From Bradyrhizobium iriomotense (GTDB lineage: Bacteria; Pseudomonadota; Alphaproteobacteria; Rhizobiales; Xanthobacteraceae), in the NCBI RefSeq assembly GCF_018129405.1, contig NZ_JAFCLP010000007.1, positions 243,894-307,893 of the forward strand: a stretch of 64,000 bases of DNA, in the 5' to 3' direction. Both the position numbers and the translations under genes were made by a program. The notes under the pieces are model-generated. The model saw only the letters and a list, made by a program, of their open reading frames with translations, had not been told where the DNA came from and made no database searches. How positions within the stretch are numbered: position 1 is the stretch's first letter; each line of letters opens with the position of its first letter. Below are positions 35,594-44,235 of this stretch, piece by piece.

Positions 35594-36497
35594 AGCCATC
35601 ATCCTGGCGGTGCTCGCTGCATCCACACCGCTCCTGATCGCGGCGACCGGCGAGCTCGTGACCGAGCGCTCCGGCGTGCTCAATCTCGGTGTCGAGGGCA
35701 TGATGATCGTCGGCGCGGCCTGCGGCTTTGCCGGTGCGTGGCTCACCGGCTCGATTCTGATCGGCGCATTGTTCGGCATCGTCGCGGGCACGCTGATGTC
35801 GCTGGTGTTCGCACTGATGGCGCTCGGGCTCGCCGTCAACCAGGTCGCGACGGGTCTCGCGCTGACCATTCTCGGCATCGGGCTGTCAGGCCTGATCGGC
35901 GCCGGCTTCGTCGGCGAACGGATCACGCCGGCGGTCCACCTCTACATTCCCGGCCTTACCGACATGCCGCTGATCGGCCGCGTGTTGTTCGGCGAGGACG
36001 GCTTCGTCTATTTCTCCATCGCTCTCATCATCGGCGTCTGGTGGTTCCTGTACCGCACGCGGGCGGGATTGATCCTGCGCGCCTGCGGTGACAATCACGT
36101 CTCCGCGCATGCGCTGGGCTATCCCGTGCTGCGCATCCGCACATTCTCCGTGATGTTCGGCGGCGCCTGCGCCGGACTTGCCGGAGCTTACCTGCCGCTC
36201 GCCTATACGCCGTTCTTCATTCCCGGCATGACCGCGGGCCGCGGCTGGATCGCACTGGCGCTGGTGGTGTTCGCGTCCTGGCGCCCGGGCCGCCTCGTGG
36301 TCGGCGCGTATCTGTTCGGTGCGGTGACGATCCTGCAACTGCACGCGCAGGGCTGGGGCGTCGGCATTCCCTCGCAATTCATGTCTGCGCTGCCTTACCT
36401 CGCGACCGTCATCGTGCTGGTCCTGCTCTCCCGCGCGCGCACCGGCGGCTCGACCGCACCGGCCGCGCTCGGCACCGTATTCGTGCCTGACCGCTGA
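35580..36497 (+). CDS. ABC transporter permease of BMP/nucleoside type, subunit 2
   Basis: 305 residues from a GTG at 35580, overlapping the previous gene by 14 nt. Blocks: TGELVTERSGVLNLGVEGMMIVGAA, RTRAGLILRACGDNHVSAHALGYPV (coupling loop), and TAGRGWIALALVVFASWRPGR. Pairs with subunit 1. Confidence 0.9.
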   Translation: MELVEAIILAVLAASTPLLIAATGELVTERSGVLNLGVEGMMIVGAACGFAGAWLTGSILIGALFGIVAGTLMSLVFALMALGLAVNQVATGLALTILGIGLSGLIGAGFVGERITPAVHLYIPGLTDMPLIGRVLFGEDGFVYFSIALIIGVWWFLYRTRAGLILRACGDNHVSAHALGYPVLRIRTFSVMFGGACAGLAGAYLPLAYTPFFIPGMTAGRGWIALALVVFASWRPGRLVVGAYLFGAVTILQLHAQGWGVGIPSQFMSALPYLATVIVLVLLSRARTGGSTAPAALGTVFVPDR

Positions 36498-36513
36498 GTT
36501 TCATTTCCGCGGC

Positions 36514-36533
36514 GTGCGCGATGGGGCGCGCAC
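36514..36533 (+). promoter_or_regulatory. Intra-operon hairpin before the substrate-binding gene
   Basis: GTGCGCG-ATGGGG-CGCGCAC, a perfect 7-bp stem without a T-tract, in the 74-nt gap between permease and SBP. Such hairpins often stabilise or process mRNA so that the binding protein is made in excess. Confidence 0.45.
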
Positions 36534-36571
36534 GTTGCGGATCGTGGCTTTCCCCTGATGTTTGGAGATTG

Positions 36572-37651
36572 ATGATGAGGAAATCACTTCTTGCGCTGGC
36601 TGCCGGGCTCTTGCTTGCCGGGAGCGTCAGCGCAGCCTCCGCCGCCGACAAGCTCAAGGTCGGCTTCATTTACCTGGGCCCGATCGGAGACCTCGGCTGG
36701 ACCTACCAGCATGACGTCGGCCGGCAGGCGCTGGTGAAGGAATTGGGCGACAAGATCGAGACCACCTATCTCGAGAATGTGCCCGAAGGTCCCGACGCCG
36801 AGCGCGCCATCGAGCAGCTCGTCCGCGCCGGCAACAAGCTGATCTTCACCACCTCGTTCGGCTACATGGATCCGACGCTGAAGGTCGCCAAGAAGTATCC
36901 GAACGTGCATTTCGAGCACGCCACCGGCTACAAGCGCGACAAGAACATGTCGACCTATTCGGCCAAATGGTACCAGGGCCGCTACATCCAGGGCCTGATC
37001 GCGGCCAAGATGTCGAAGTCCGGCGTGCTCGGCTATATCGGCTCGTTCCCGATCCCCGAGGTCGTCTCCGGCATCAACGCGACGATCCTGGCGGCGCAGA
37101 CCATCAACCCGAACATCAAGGTCAAGATCATCTGGGCCAACACGTGGTTCGACCCGGGCAAGGAAGCCGACGCCGCCAAGGCGCTGATCGACCAGGGCGC
37201 CGACGTCATCATGCAGCACACGGATTCGCCGGCGGCGATGCAGATCGCCAGCGAGCGCGGCAAGCTCGCCTTCGGCCAGGATTCCGAGATGATCAAGTTC
37301 GGGCCCAAGACCCAGCTGACCTCGATCCTCGACACCTGGGGCCCCTACTACATCGATCGCGTCAAGGCCGAGCTCGCCGGAACCTGGAAGTCCGAGGACA
37401 CCTGGGGCGGCCTCGACAGCCACATGTTCGCGATGGCGCCCTACACCAACATGCCTGACGACGTGAAGAAGATGGCCGAGGATGCCCAGGCCGCGATCAC
37501 CGCGGGCAAACTGCACCCGTTCAAGTGCCCGATTGTTGCGCAGGACGGCAAGACGGTCGAGTGCAAGGGCGGCGCCAATCTCGACGACGGCCAGATCCTC
37601 GGCATGAATTTCTACGTGAAAGGCATCGACGACAAGCTGCCGGGCAAGTAG
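36572..37651 (+). CDS. BMP-family ABC substrate-binding protein (Sec signal)
   Basis: 359 residues; two adjacent ATG codons (36572, 36575) behind GGAG. Sec signal peptide MMRKSLLALAAGLLLAGSVSAASA, then KLKVGFIYLGPIGDLGWTYQHDVGRQAL. The blocks ADVIMQHTDSPAAMQIA and NTWFDPGKEADAAKALIDQGAD are typical of BMP proteins. Two late Cys (FKCPIVAQDGKTVECKGG) may form a disulphide. Unlike the first system it lacks a Tat-type signal and closes its operon. Confidence 0.92.
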   Translation: MMRKSLLALAAGLLLAGSVSAASAADKLKVGFIYLGPIGDLGWTYQHDVGRQALVKELGDKIETTYLENVPEGPDAERAIEQLVRAGNKLIFTTSFGYMDPTLKVAKKYPNVHFEHATGYKRDKNMSTYSAKWYQGRYIQGLIAAKMSKSGVLGYIGSFPIPEVVSGINATILAAQTINPNIKVKIIWANTWFDPGKEADAAKALIDQGADVIMQHTDSPAAMQIASERGKLAFGQDSEMIKFGPKTQLTSILDTWGPYYIDRVKAELAGTWKSEDTWGGLDSHMFAMAPYTNMPDDVKKMAEDAQAAITAGKLHPFKCPIVAQDGKTVECKGGANLDDGQILGMNFYVKGIDDKLPGK

Positions 37652-37700
37652 CACGCTTCTTGCATTGCCTAAATCACCTGCTCCTCCCGGAGGAGGTTCG

Positions 37701-37745
37701 GAGGGGGTGGCCAGAAGCACCCGGCACTTGTGGTCGCCCCCTCTT
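37701..37745. terminator. Bidirectional terminator between SBP and 8-oxoguanine deaminase genes
   Basis: GAGGGGGTGGCCA (37701-37713) pairs with TGGTCGCCCCCTC (37731-37743) as a 13-bp stem with two G-T pairs, followed by TTTC. It sits between convergent genes. A separate CTCCTC/GAGGAG palindrome is at 37681-37695. Confidence 0.75.
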
Positions 37746-37761
37746 TCAATTTTCGGATTGA

Positions 37762-39111
37762 TTATCCCGCCTGCATGGCCCGCGCCGCCGAACTGTGGCG
37801 GCGGATGAGATCGGCCACATCCAGGCCCGGGATCGCGCCATCGGTCACGGCCCAGTTCCCCGCCACCATCACCCGGTCGGCCCGATGCGCCCCGCACAGC
37901 ACCAGCGCCGCCAGGGGATCGCCATGGCCGGAGAAGCGCAGCTCGTCGAGCTTGAATAGCGCCAGGTCCGCCGCCTTGCCGACCGCGATCTCACCGAGCT
38001 CGGGACGGCCGACGCAGGCTGCCGAGCCCCTGGTGGCCCAGCGCAGCGCATCCTTATGGCTGACCTTCGTCACGCCGTAACGCGCCCGCTGCAGCAGGAA
38101 GGCCGCGCGCACCTCCTGCATCAGGTTCGATCCGTCGTTCGAGGCAGAGCCGTCGACCCCGATGCCGATCCCGACGCCGGCCTCCTCCATCTCGCAGACC
38201 GGGCAACAGCCGGACGCCAGCAGCTGGTTGCTGCAGGCGCAATGGCTGACGGTCGTCCCGGCCTTGCCAAGCCGCCTCATCTCGTCCGGATTGAAGAAGA
38301 TTCCGTGGGCGAGCCAGGTCCGCGCATTGAGCCAGCCGCATTGCTCGAGATAATCGAGCGGACGGCAGCCATACATCTGCTGGCAGAATCTGTTCTCGTC
38401 TTCGGTCTCGGCGAGATGGGTGTGCAGGCGTACATCGAGCTTGTCGGCGAGATCGGCGGTGGCGCGCATCAGCGACGTCGTCACCGAGAACGGCGAGCAT
38501 GGCGCCAGCGCGATCTGCACCATCGCATCCGCCCCGCGCTGATGATGCTTGGCCACAACGCGCGCACTGTCGGCGAGGATGGTGTCCTCGTCCTGCACGA
38601 CACTGTCGGGCGGCAGCCCGCCGTCGCGCTGTGACAGGTTCATCGAGCCGCGCGTGAGCAGCACACGCACGCCGAGCCGCTTGGCGACACCGACCTCGAT
38701 ATCGACGGATTCCTCGAGCCCCGCCGGGAAGACGTAGTGATGATCCGTCGTGGTGGTGCAGCCCGACAGCAGCAGCTCGGACATCGCCACGGTGACGCCG
38801 AGTTCCAGCCGCTCGGGCGTCAGCTTTGCCCACACCGGATAGAGCGCTTGGAGCCAGGGAAACAGCTCGCGGTCCATTGCCGCCGGCAGCGCCCGCGTCA
38901 GAGTCTGGTAGAAGTGATGATGCGTGTTGATGAGGCCGGGCAGGACGACGTGGTTACCTGCGTCGAACACCGCGACATCCGCGGTTGCAGGCGTGCCGCC
39001 GGCCGGCACGAGCTCGACGATCCGGCCATCCCTGACCACGATCCCGCGCGCAGCACCGTCGGCGAGGATGGCCAGGGGATCCCTGATCCAGATCGGCTTT
39101 GCATCGCTCAT
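37762..39111 (-). CDS. 8-oxoguanine deaminase-like amidohydrolase
   Basis: 449 residues from ATG 39111. Metal-binding amidohydrolase with NTHHHFYQT (about residue 64), THLAETEDENRFC (about 235), and VDGSASNDGSNL (about 310). These match, as I recall, the 8-oxoguanine deaminase/AtzB-like group; 8-oxoguanine deaminase makes urate plus ammonia. Other options in this subfamily are hydroxyatrazine- or isoguanine-type deaminases. Divergent from the xanthine dehydrogenase genes with sigma-54 promoters on both sides of the gap, which supports a purine role. Confidence 0.8.
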   Translation of the reverse strand: MSDAKPIWIRDPLAILADGAARGIVVRDGRIVELVPAGGTPATADVAVFDAGNHVVLPGLINTHHHFYQTLTRALPAAMDRELFPWLQALYPVWAKLTPERLELGVTVAMSELLLSGCTTTTDHHYVFPAGLEESVDIEVGVAKRLGVRVLLTRGSMNLSQRDGGLPPDSVVQDEDTILADSARVVAKHHQRGADAMVQIALAPCSPFSVTTSLMRATADLADKLDVRLHTHLAETEDENRFCQQMYGCRPLDYLEQCGWLNARTWLAHGIFFNPDEMRRLGKAGTTVSHCACSNQLLASGCCPVCEMEEAGVGIGIGVDGSASNDGSNLMQEVRAAFLLQRARYGVTKVSHKDALRWATRGSAACVGRPELGEIAVGKAADLALFKLDELRFSGHGDPLAALVLCGAHRADRVMVAGNWAVTDGAIPGLDVADLIRRHSSAARAMQAG

Positions 39112-39147
39112 GGCCCTGCTTCTCCTCACATCTGCTGACGACAGGCC

Positions 39148-39163
39148 TGCAAGGCGGACGCCA
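39148..39163 (-). promoter_or_regulatory. Sigma-54 promoter of 8-oxoguanine deaminase gene
   Basis: On the minus strand TGGCGT-CCGCC-TTGCA, with GG and GC 10 nt apart, 36 nt before the start codon at 39111. The -24 half differs from TGGCAC at two bases; the -12 half is perfect. Confidence 0.6.
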
Positions 39164-39203
39164 GTCCGAACGCGTTCATGCTACGACTTTGCTTGTTGCG
39201 ACT

Positions 39204-39219
39204 TGGCTCCGGTCTTGCA
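39204..39219 (+). promoter_or_regulatory. Sigma-54 promoter of xanthine dehydrogenase operon
   Basis: TGGCTC-CGGTC-TTGCA, preceded by T, GG-GC spacing 10, 46 nt before the ATG at 39266. One mismatch to TGGCAC. Forms a divergent pair with the minus-strand promoter 41 nt away. Confidence 0.7.
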
Positions 39220-39265
39220 AGACTCTATCGCACGATTCACCGGGCGGAAGCTTGTTGGCGCAGCT

Positions 39266-40093
39266 ATGGATTTGAATACCATCACAGCGGTTGCTCATCC
39301 GCAAACGCGCGCGCAGCTGCCCGTTTGGACGCCAGGTGATGCTTGGCTCGCAGGCGGCACCTGGCTGTTCTCGGAGCCGCAAGCGCACCTGAAACGGCTG
39401 ATCGACCTCACCGATCTGAAATGGCCTGCGCTAACGATCACGGATAGCCATCTCGGCATTGCCGCCACTTGCACCGTCGCGCAGATCGATGGTTTTGCCT
39501 GTCCGCCCGACTGGCTCGCAGCGCCTCTGATCAACCAGTGCTGCCGCGCCTTCCTTGCGTCATTCAAGATCTGGAAGACCGCGACCGTCGGCGGCAATCT
39601 CTGCATGTCGCTGCCGGCGGGACCGATGATCTCGCTCAGCTCCGCGCTCGACGGTGTCTGCACCATCTGGAAGGCCGGCGGCGGCGAGCAGAAGATTCCG
39701 GTCGTCGACTTCGTCACCGGCAACCAGCGCAACCGCCTGACGCCGGGCGACCTGCTCAGGCAGATCGACATCCCGATCACCGCGCTGAAGCGCCGCACGG
39801 CGTTTCGCCAGATCTCGCTGGCGCCGGTCGGACGCTCGGCCGCGCTGCTGATCGGCAGCCTCGATGTCGATGGCACGCTGACACTGACGGTCACCGCATC
39901 GACGGTGCGGCCGATTCAACTGTCGTTCTCCAAGCCACCCGACGAGAGTGCGTTGCGCGACGCGATCACGCAGCAGATCACCGACGACCTCTACCACACC
40001 GACATCCATGGCAAGCCGCTCTGGCGCAAGCACATGACGCTGCGGCTCGCCGAAGAGATTCGCGGCGAACTTCTGGGGGCAACGCCGTCATGA
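39266..40093 (+). CDS. Xanthine dehydrogenase FAD-binding subunit (CoxM/XdhB type)
   Basis: 275 residues from ATG 39266. FAD-binding type-2 (CO dehydrogenase M subunit) pattern: DAWLAGGTWLFSEPQ (about residue 24) and KTATVGGNLCMSLPAGPM (about 107), which replaces the more usual TIGGNI-A-PxxD block. Carries electrons from the molybdenum subunit to NAD or a quinone. Overlaps the next gene by 4 nt (ATGA). The weak ribosome site fits neither start strongly. Confidence 0.85.
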   Translation: MDLNTITAVAHPQTRAQLPVWTPGDAWLAGGTWLFSEPQAHLKRLIDLTDLKWPALTITDSHLGIAATCTVAQIDGFACPPDWLAAPLINQCCRAFLASFKIWKTATVGGNLCMSLPAGPMISLSSALDGVCTIWKAGGGEQKIPVVDFVTGNQRNRLTPGDLLRQIDIPITALKRRTAFRQISLAPVGRSAALLIGSLDVDGTLTLTVTASTVRPIQLSFSKPPDESALRDAITQQITDDLYHTDIHGKPLWRKHMTLRLAEEIRGELLGATPS

Positions 40094-42813
40094 GCTTCGA
40101 GGTCAATGGAACGACGTTTGCGCAGGAACCGCGCGCCGGTCAGTGCCTGCGCACGTTCCTGCGCGAGCTCGGCCATTTCGGTGTCAAGAAGGGCTGCGAC
40201 GCCGGCGATTGCGGCGCCTGCACCGTGCTGCTCGATGGCGAGCCGGTGCATAGCTGCCTGATCCCGGCGTTCCGCGCCGAGGGCCGCACCGTGACCACAA
40301 TCGAAGGCCTCGGCGGCGACCGCGGCGCGCATCCGATGCAGCAGGCTTTCCTCGATGCGCAGGGTTTCCAATGCGGCTTCTGCACGGCCGGCATGATCCT
40401 GACCTGCGCCTCGCTGAACCAGGCGCAGCGCACCGACCTCGGCGCGGCGCTGAAGGGCAATATCTGCCGCTGCACCGGGTATCGCGCGATCGAGGACGCG
40501 CTGCTCGGCCAGATCAATGTCGAGGAGAGCGTCGAGCCCGGCACCGCATTCGGCCGCAGCCTGCCGGCCCCCGCAGGTCCCGACGTGGTCCGCGGCAAGG
40601 CACGCTACACCTTCGACACCGCGATCGACGGCCTGCTGCACATCAAGCTGCTCCGCTCGCCTCATGCGCACGCGAGAATCATCGCGATCGACACGTCGGA
40701 AGCCCTTCGCGTTCCCGGCGTGCACGCGGTGCTGACGCATGAGGACGCACCGTCTGTCCTGATCTCGACCGCACGTCACGAGAAGGACTGGATGGATCCT
40801 GAGGACACCCGTGTTCTCGACGACGTCGTGCGCTTCATTGGGCAGAGGGTTGCCGCGGTCGTGGCCGAGAGCGAAGCCGCCGCCGAGGAGGCCTGCCGAC
40901 GGCTCAAGGTCGAATACGAGATCCTGCCGGCGCTCATTGATCCCGAGCAGGCGATGGCGCCGGGCGCTCCGATCATTCATCCCGACCGCACCACCGCGAA
41001 CCGCGTTGCCGATCCCCAGCGTAATCTCGCGGCGGAGACGCATGGCGAGTTCGGCGATGTCGCGTCGGCGCTTGCCACATCTGCCGTCACCTTTGAAGCC
41101 ACCTTCCACAGTCATCGCGTGCAACATGCCGCGCTGGAGACCCATGGCGGTCTCGCCTGGCTCGATGAAGCGGGCGTGCTCAATGTCCGCACCTCGACGC
41201 AGGTGCCGTTCCTGACCCGGCGCGCGCTGTCGGATATCTTCCAGCTTCCCATGGACAAGGTTCGCGTGTTTTGCGAGCGCGTCGGCGGCGGGTTTGGCGG
41301 CAAGCAGGAGATGTTCGTCGAGGACATCCTGGCGCTCGCCGCGCTGAGGACCGGGCGTCCGGTGAAGCTGGAGCTCACCCGCGAGGAGCAGTTCATCGCG
41401 ACCTCGACGCGGCATCCGATGCGGGTCCACATCAAGGCCGGCGCCGCTGCCGACGGCAAGCTCACCGCGCTCCAGCTCGACGTGCTCTCCAACACCGGCG
41501 CCTACGGTAATCATGCCGGCCCCGTGATGTTTCACTCCCTGTCCGAGTCCATCGCCGTCTACAATTGCCCGAACAAGCGGGTCGACGGCTACGCTGTCTA
41601 TACCAACACGGTGCCGGCGGGCGCGTTTCGCGGCTACGGCCTGCCGCAGACGCTGATCGCGATCGAGGCCGCGATCGACGAGCTGGCCAGGCAGCTCGGC
41701 ATCAGTCCCTACGAGATGCGCCGGCGCAACATCGTCAGGCTGGGCGATCCCATGCTGTCGCCGCCGCCATCCGAATTTCACGACGTGCTCTATGGCTCCT
41801 ACGGGCTCGACCAGTGCCTCGACCTCGTCGAGCGCGCGATGCAGGCGGATGGTCCGCAGCCGGAGCTGTCGCCGGAATGGCTGATCGGCGATGGCGTCGC
41901 GCTGACCATGATCGACACCGTGCCGCCGGCCGGCCACATCGCGGATGCGATGATCGCGCTCAACGACGACGGCAGCTTCGACCTTACCGTTGGCACCGCC
42001 GAATTCGGCAACGGCACCAGCACCGTCCATCGCCAGATCGCGGCGACGATCCTGGCAACCACCGTCGACAGGATTCGCCTGCGTCAGTCCGACACCGCCC
42101 ATGGCGGCCACGACACCGGCGCCTATGGTAGCGCCGGCACCTTTGTCGCCGGCAAGGCGACGCAGGCAGCCGCCGTACAGCTTGCAACCGAGCTGACGGC
42201 GGCGGCCGCGGACGCCTGGCTTTGCGATGTCGCAGCCTGCGCGCTCGAGGGCGAGACGGTCGTCAGCGGCGTAAGGCGGATGTCCTTTGTTGAATTGGCC
42301 AAGCTTGCCCGCGAACGCGGCCAGCCATTCGCAGCCAGCGGCAATTCCGGCGGCACGCCACGCTCGGTCGGCTTCAACGTGCAGGGCTTTCGCGTCGCCG
42401 TGAACAAGGGCACCGGCGAGCTCAAGATTCTCAGGAGCGTGCAGGCCGCGGATGCCGGCGTCGTCGCCAACCCCATGCAGTGCCGCGGCCAGGTCGAGGG
42501 CGGCGTGGCGCAAGCGCTCGGTGCTGCGCTCTATGAGGAGATGGTGATCGACGAAGGCGGCCGCGTCACCAACCCGAAATTCCGCGATTACCACCTGCCC
42601 TCCTTCGCCGACGTGCCGCGCACCGAGGTATTGTTCGCGGAGACGTCGGACACGATCGGGCCGCTTGGCGCCAAGTCGATGAGCGAGAGTCCGTACAATC
42701 CGGTCGCCGCGGCGCTCGGCAACGCGATCGCGGACGCCACCGGCATCCGCTTCACCGCGCCGCCTTTCAAGCCGGACCGGCTGTTTCCGGCGCTGCACGA
42801 TAAGTTCGGCTAG
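40090..42813 (+). CDS. Xanthine dehydrogenase: fused [2Fe-2S] and molybdopterin-binding chain
   Basis: 907 residues. The N-terminal 160 residues hold two [2Fe-2S] clusters: CDAGDCGAC (Cys36, 41, 44) with Cys56, and CGFCTAG (Cys95, 98) with CRCTGY (Cys126, 128). The rest is the molybdenum hydroxylase: FCERVGGGFGGKQE, AFRGYGLPQTLIAIE (substrate-site Arg), GTAEFGNGTSTVHRQIA, and GAKSMSESPYNPVAAALGNA, where Glu of SESP matches the catalytic Glu of the family. It would hydroxylate hypoxanthine and xanthine to urate, as the neighbours suggest; other substrates in the aldehyde/nicotinate family remain possible. Fusion of Fe-S and Mo domains with a separate FAD chain is unusual for XDH. Confidence 0.88.
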   Translation: MSFEVNGTTFAQEPRAGQCLRTFLRELGHFGVKKGCDAGDCGACTVLLDGEPVHSCLIPAFRAEGRTVTTIEGLGGDRGAHPMQQAFLDAQGFQCGFCTAGMILTCASLNQAQRTDLGAALKGNICRCTGYRAIEDALLGQINVEESVEPGTAFGRSLPAPAGPDVVRGKARYTFDTAIDGLLHIKLLRSPHAHARIIAIDTSEALRVPGVHAVLTHEDAPSVLISTARHEKDWMDPEDTRVLDDVVRFIGQRVAAVVAESEAAAEEACRRLKVEYEILPALIDPEQAMAPGAPIIHPDRTTANRVADPQRNLAAETHGEFGDVASALATSAVTFEATFHSHRVQHAALETHGGLAWLDEAGVLNVRTSTQVPFLTRRALSDIFQLPMDKVRVFCERVGGGFGGKQEMFVEDILALAALRTGRPVKLELTREEQFIATSTRHPMRVHIKAGAAADGKLTALQLDVLSNTGAYGNHAGPVMFHSLSESIAVYNCPNKRVDGYAVYTNTVPAGAFRGYGLPQTLIAIEAAIDELARQLGISPYEMRRRNIVRLGDPMLSPPPSEFHDVLYGSYGLDQCLDLVERAMQADGPQPELSPEWLIGDGVALTMIDTVPPAGHIADAMIALNDDGSFDLTVGTAEFGNGTSTVHRQIAATILATTVDRIRLRQSDTAHGGHDTGAYGSAGTFVAGKATQAAAVQLATELTAAAADAWLCDVAACALEGETVVSGVRRMSFVELAKLARERGQPFAASGNSGGTPRSVGFNVQGFRVAVNKGTGELKILRSVQAADAGVVANPMQCRGQVEGGVAQALGAALYEEMVIDEGGRVTNPKFRDYHLPSFADVPRTEVLFAETSDTIGPLGAKSMSESPYNPVAAALGNAIADATGIRFTAPPFKPDRLFPALHDKFG

Positions 42814-42837
42814 GTCAATGTTTCGGGGGATGCATCC

Positions 42838-44235
42838 ATGACCAGCGAAGTCCATCCCGTCGACCAAGTCCTGCCGGTCCCGCGTCTGCTGGTGCTCGGG
42901 CTCCAGCATGTGCTGGTGATGTATGCCGGCGCGGTCGCGGTGCCGCTCATCATCGGGCGCGCGCTGAAGCTGCCGCCCGAGGATGTCGCCTTCCTGATCA
43001 GCGCCGACCTGTTCGCCTGCGGGCTTGCGACCCTGGTCCAGTGCGTCGGCTTCCCCGGCGTCGGCATCCGCCTGCCGGTGATGATGGGCGTGACGTTTGC
43101 ATCGGTCGGCCCGATGCTGTCGATGGCCGCCGCGCCCGAGATCGGCCTGCTCGGCATTTACGGATCCGTCATCGCCGCCGGCCTGTTCGGCATCATCGCA
43201 GCGCCGTTCGTCAGCCGCCTGCTGCCGCTGTTTCCGCCTGTCGTCACCGGCACCATCATTCTCGTCATCGGCATTTCCCTGATGCGGGTCGGCATCAACT
43301 GGGCCGGCGGCGGCCTGCCGACGCTGACGAAGGTGGTCGATGGCGTTGCCGGCAGCTTTCCCAACCCGGCCTATGGGCAATTGCAGGGCCTCGGCATCTC
43401 GCTGTTCGTGCTGCTCTGCATTCTCGGCCTGATCAAATGGGGCTCCGGTTTCGTCGCCAACGTCGCGGTGCTGCTCGGCATCATCGCCGGCGCCGTGCTC
43501 GCGAGCATCCTGGGCATGATGCATTTCGACAAGGTAGCCGCCGCCTCCTGGGGTGCACTTGTCATCCCCTTCCGCTTCGGCATGCCGCAGTTTCACCTCG
43601 TGCCTGTCGTCACCATGTGCGTCGTCATGATCGTGGTGATGATCGAGTCGCTCGGCATGTTCCTCGCGCTCGGTGACATCACCGGCAAGGCGGTCGACCG
43701 CGAGGCGCTGAGCCGGGGCCTGCGCGCCGACGGCGTCGGCACGCTGCTCGGCGGCATCTTCAACACCTTTCCCTATACCTCGTTCTCACAGAATGTCGGC
43801 CTCGTCTCGGTCACCGGCGTGCGCTCGCGCTGGGTCACGATCACAGGCGGCGGCATCATGCTCGTGCTCGGCCTGCTACCGAAGCTCGCCGCGCTGGTCG
43901 AGGCGGTGCCGCTGGTCGTGCTCGGCGGTGCGGGCCTCGTGATGTTCGGCATGGTCGCGGCGACCGGCGCGCGCATTCTCACCTCGGTCGATTTCCGCAC
44001 CAATCGCTACAATCTCTTCATCGTCGCGATCTCGATCGGCTTCGGCCTGATCCCGCTCGCCGCGCCCGGCTTCTTCCGCAATCTGCCGCACGATCTCCAG
44101 CCGCTGCTGGAGTCCGGCATCTTGCTTTGCGCCGTGGTGTCGGTGCTGCTCAATGCCTTCTTCAACGGCTTGAGCGGCGGCGCTGCCGCGGAGGCGGATG
44201 CCGCAGCAGTCGCCTCGTCAGCGCAGCATGTTTAG
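42838..44235 (+). CDS. NCS2 xanthine/urate permease
   Basis: 465 residues, about 12-14 membrane segments. QHVLVMYAGAVAVPLIIG (about 22-40) is the hallmark of urate/xanthine permeases such as PucJ/PucK/YgfU, with NTFPYTSFSQNVGLVSVTGVRSRWV near 300. Proton-coupled import of xanthine or urate. It follows the XDH gene by 24 nt, probably in the same operon. Its stop overlaps the stop of the convergent uraDH gene by 3 nt. Confidence 0.92.
   Translation: MTSEVHPVDQVLPVPRLLVLGLQHVLVMYAGAVAVPLIIGRALKLPPEDVAFLISADLFACGLATLVQCVGFPGVGIRLPVMMGVTFASVGPMLSMAAAPEIGLLGIYGSVIAAGLFGIIAAPFVSRLLPLFPPVVTGTIILVIGISLMRVGINWAGGGLPTLTKVVDGVAGSFPNPAYGQLQGLGISLFVLLCILGLIKWGSGFVANVAVLLGIIAGAVLASILGMMHFDKVAAASWGALVIPFRFGMPQFHLVPVVTMCVVMIVVMIESLGMFLALGDITGKAVDREALSRGLRADGVGTLLGGIFNTFPYTSFSQNVGLVSVTGVRSRWVTITGGGIMLVLGLLPKLAALVEAVPLVVLGGAGLVMFGMVAATGARILTSVDFRTNRYNLFIVAISIGFGLIPLAAPGFFRNLPHDLQPLLESGILLCAVVSVLLNAFFNGLSGGAAAEADAAAVASSAQHV

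Noticed and set aside
39991-43596. Minus-strand frame of 1201 codons
   Set aside because: Antisense to the xanthine dehydrogenase genes and permease, which carry all the family motifs; its product is Arg/Asp/Gln-rich with no domain.
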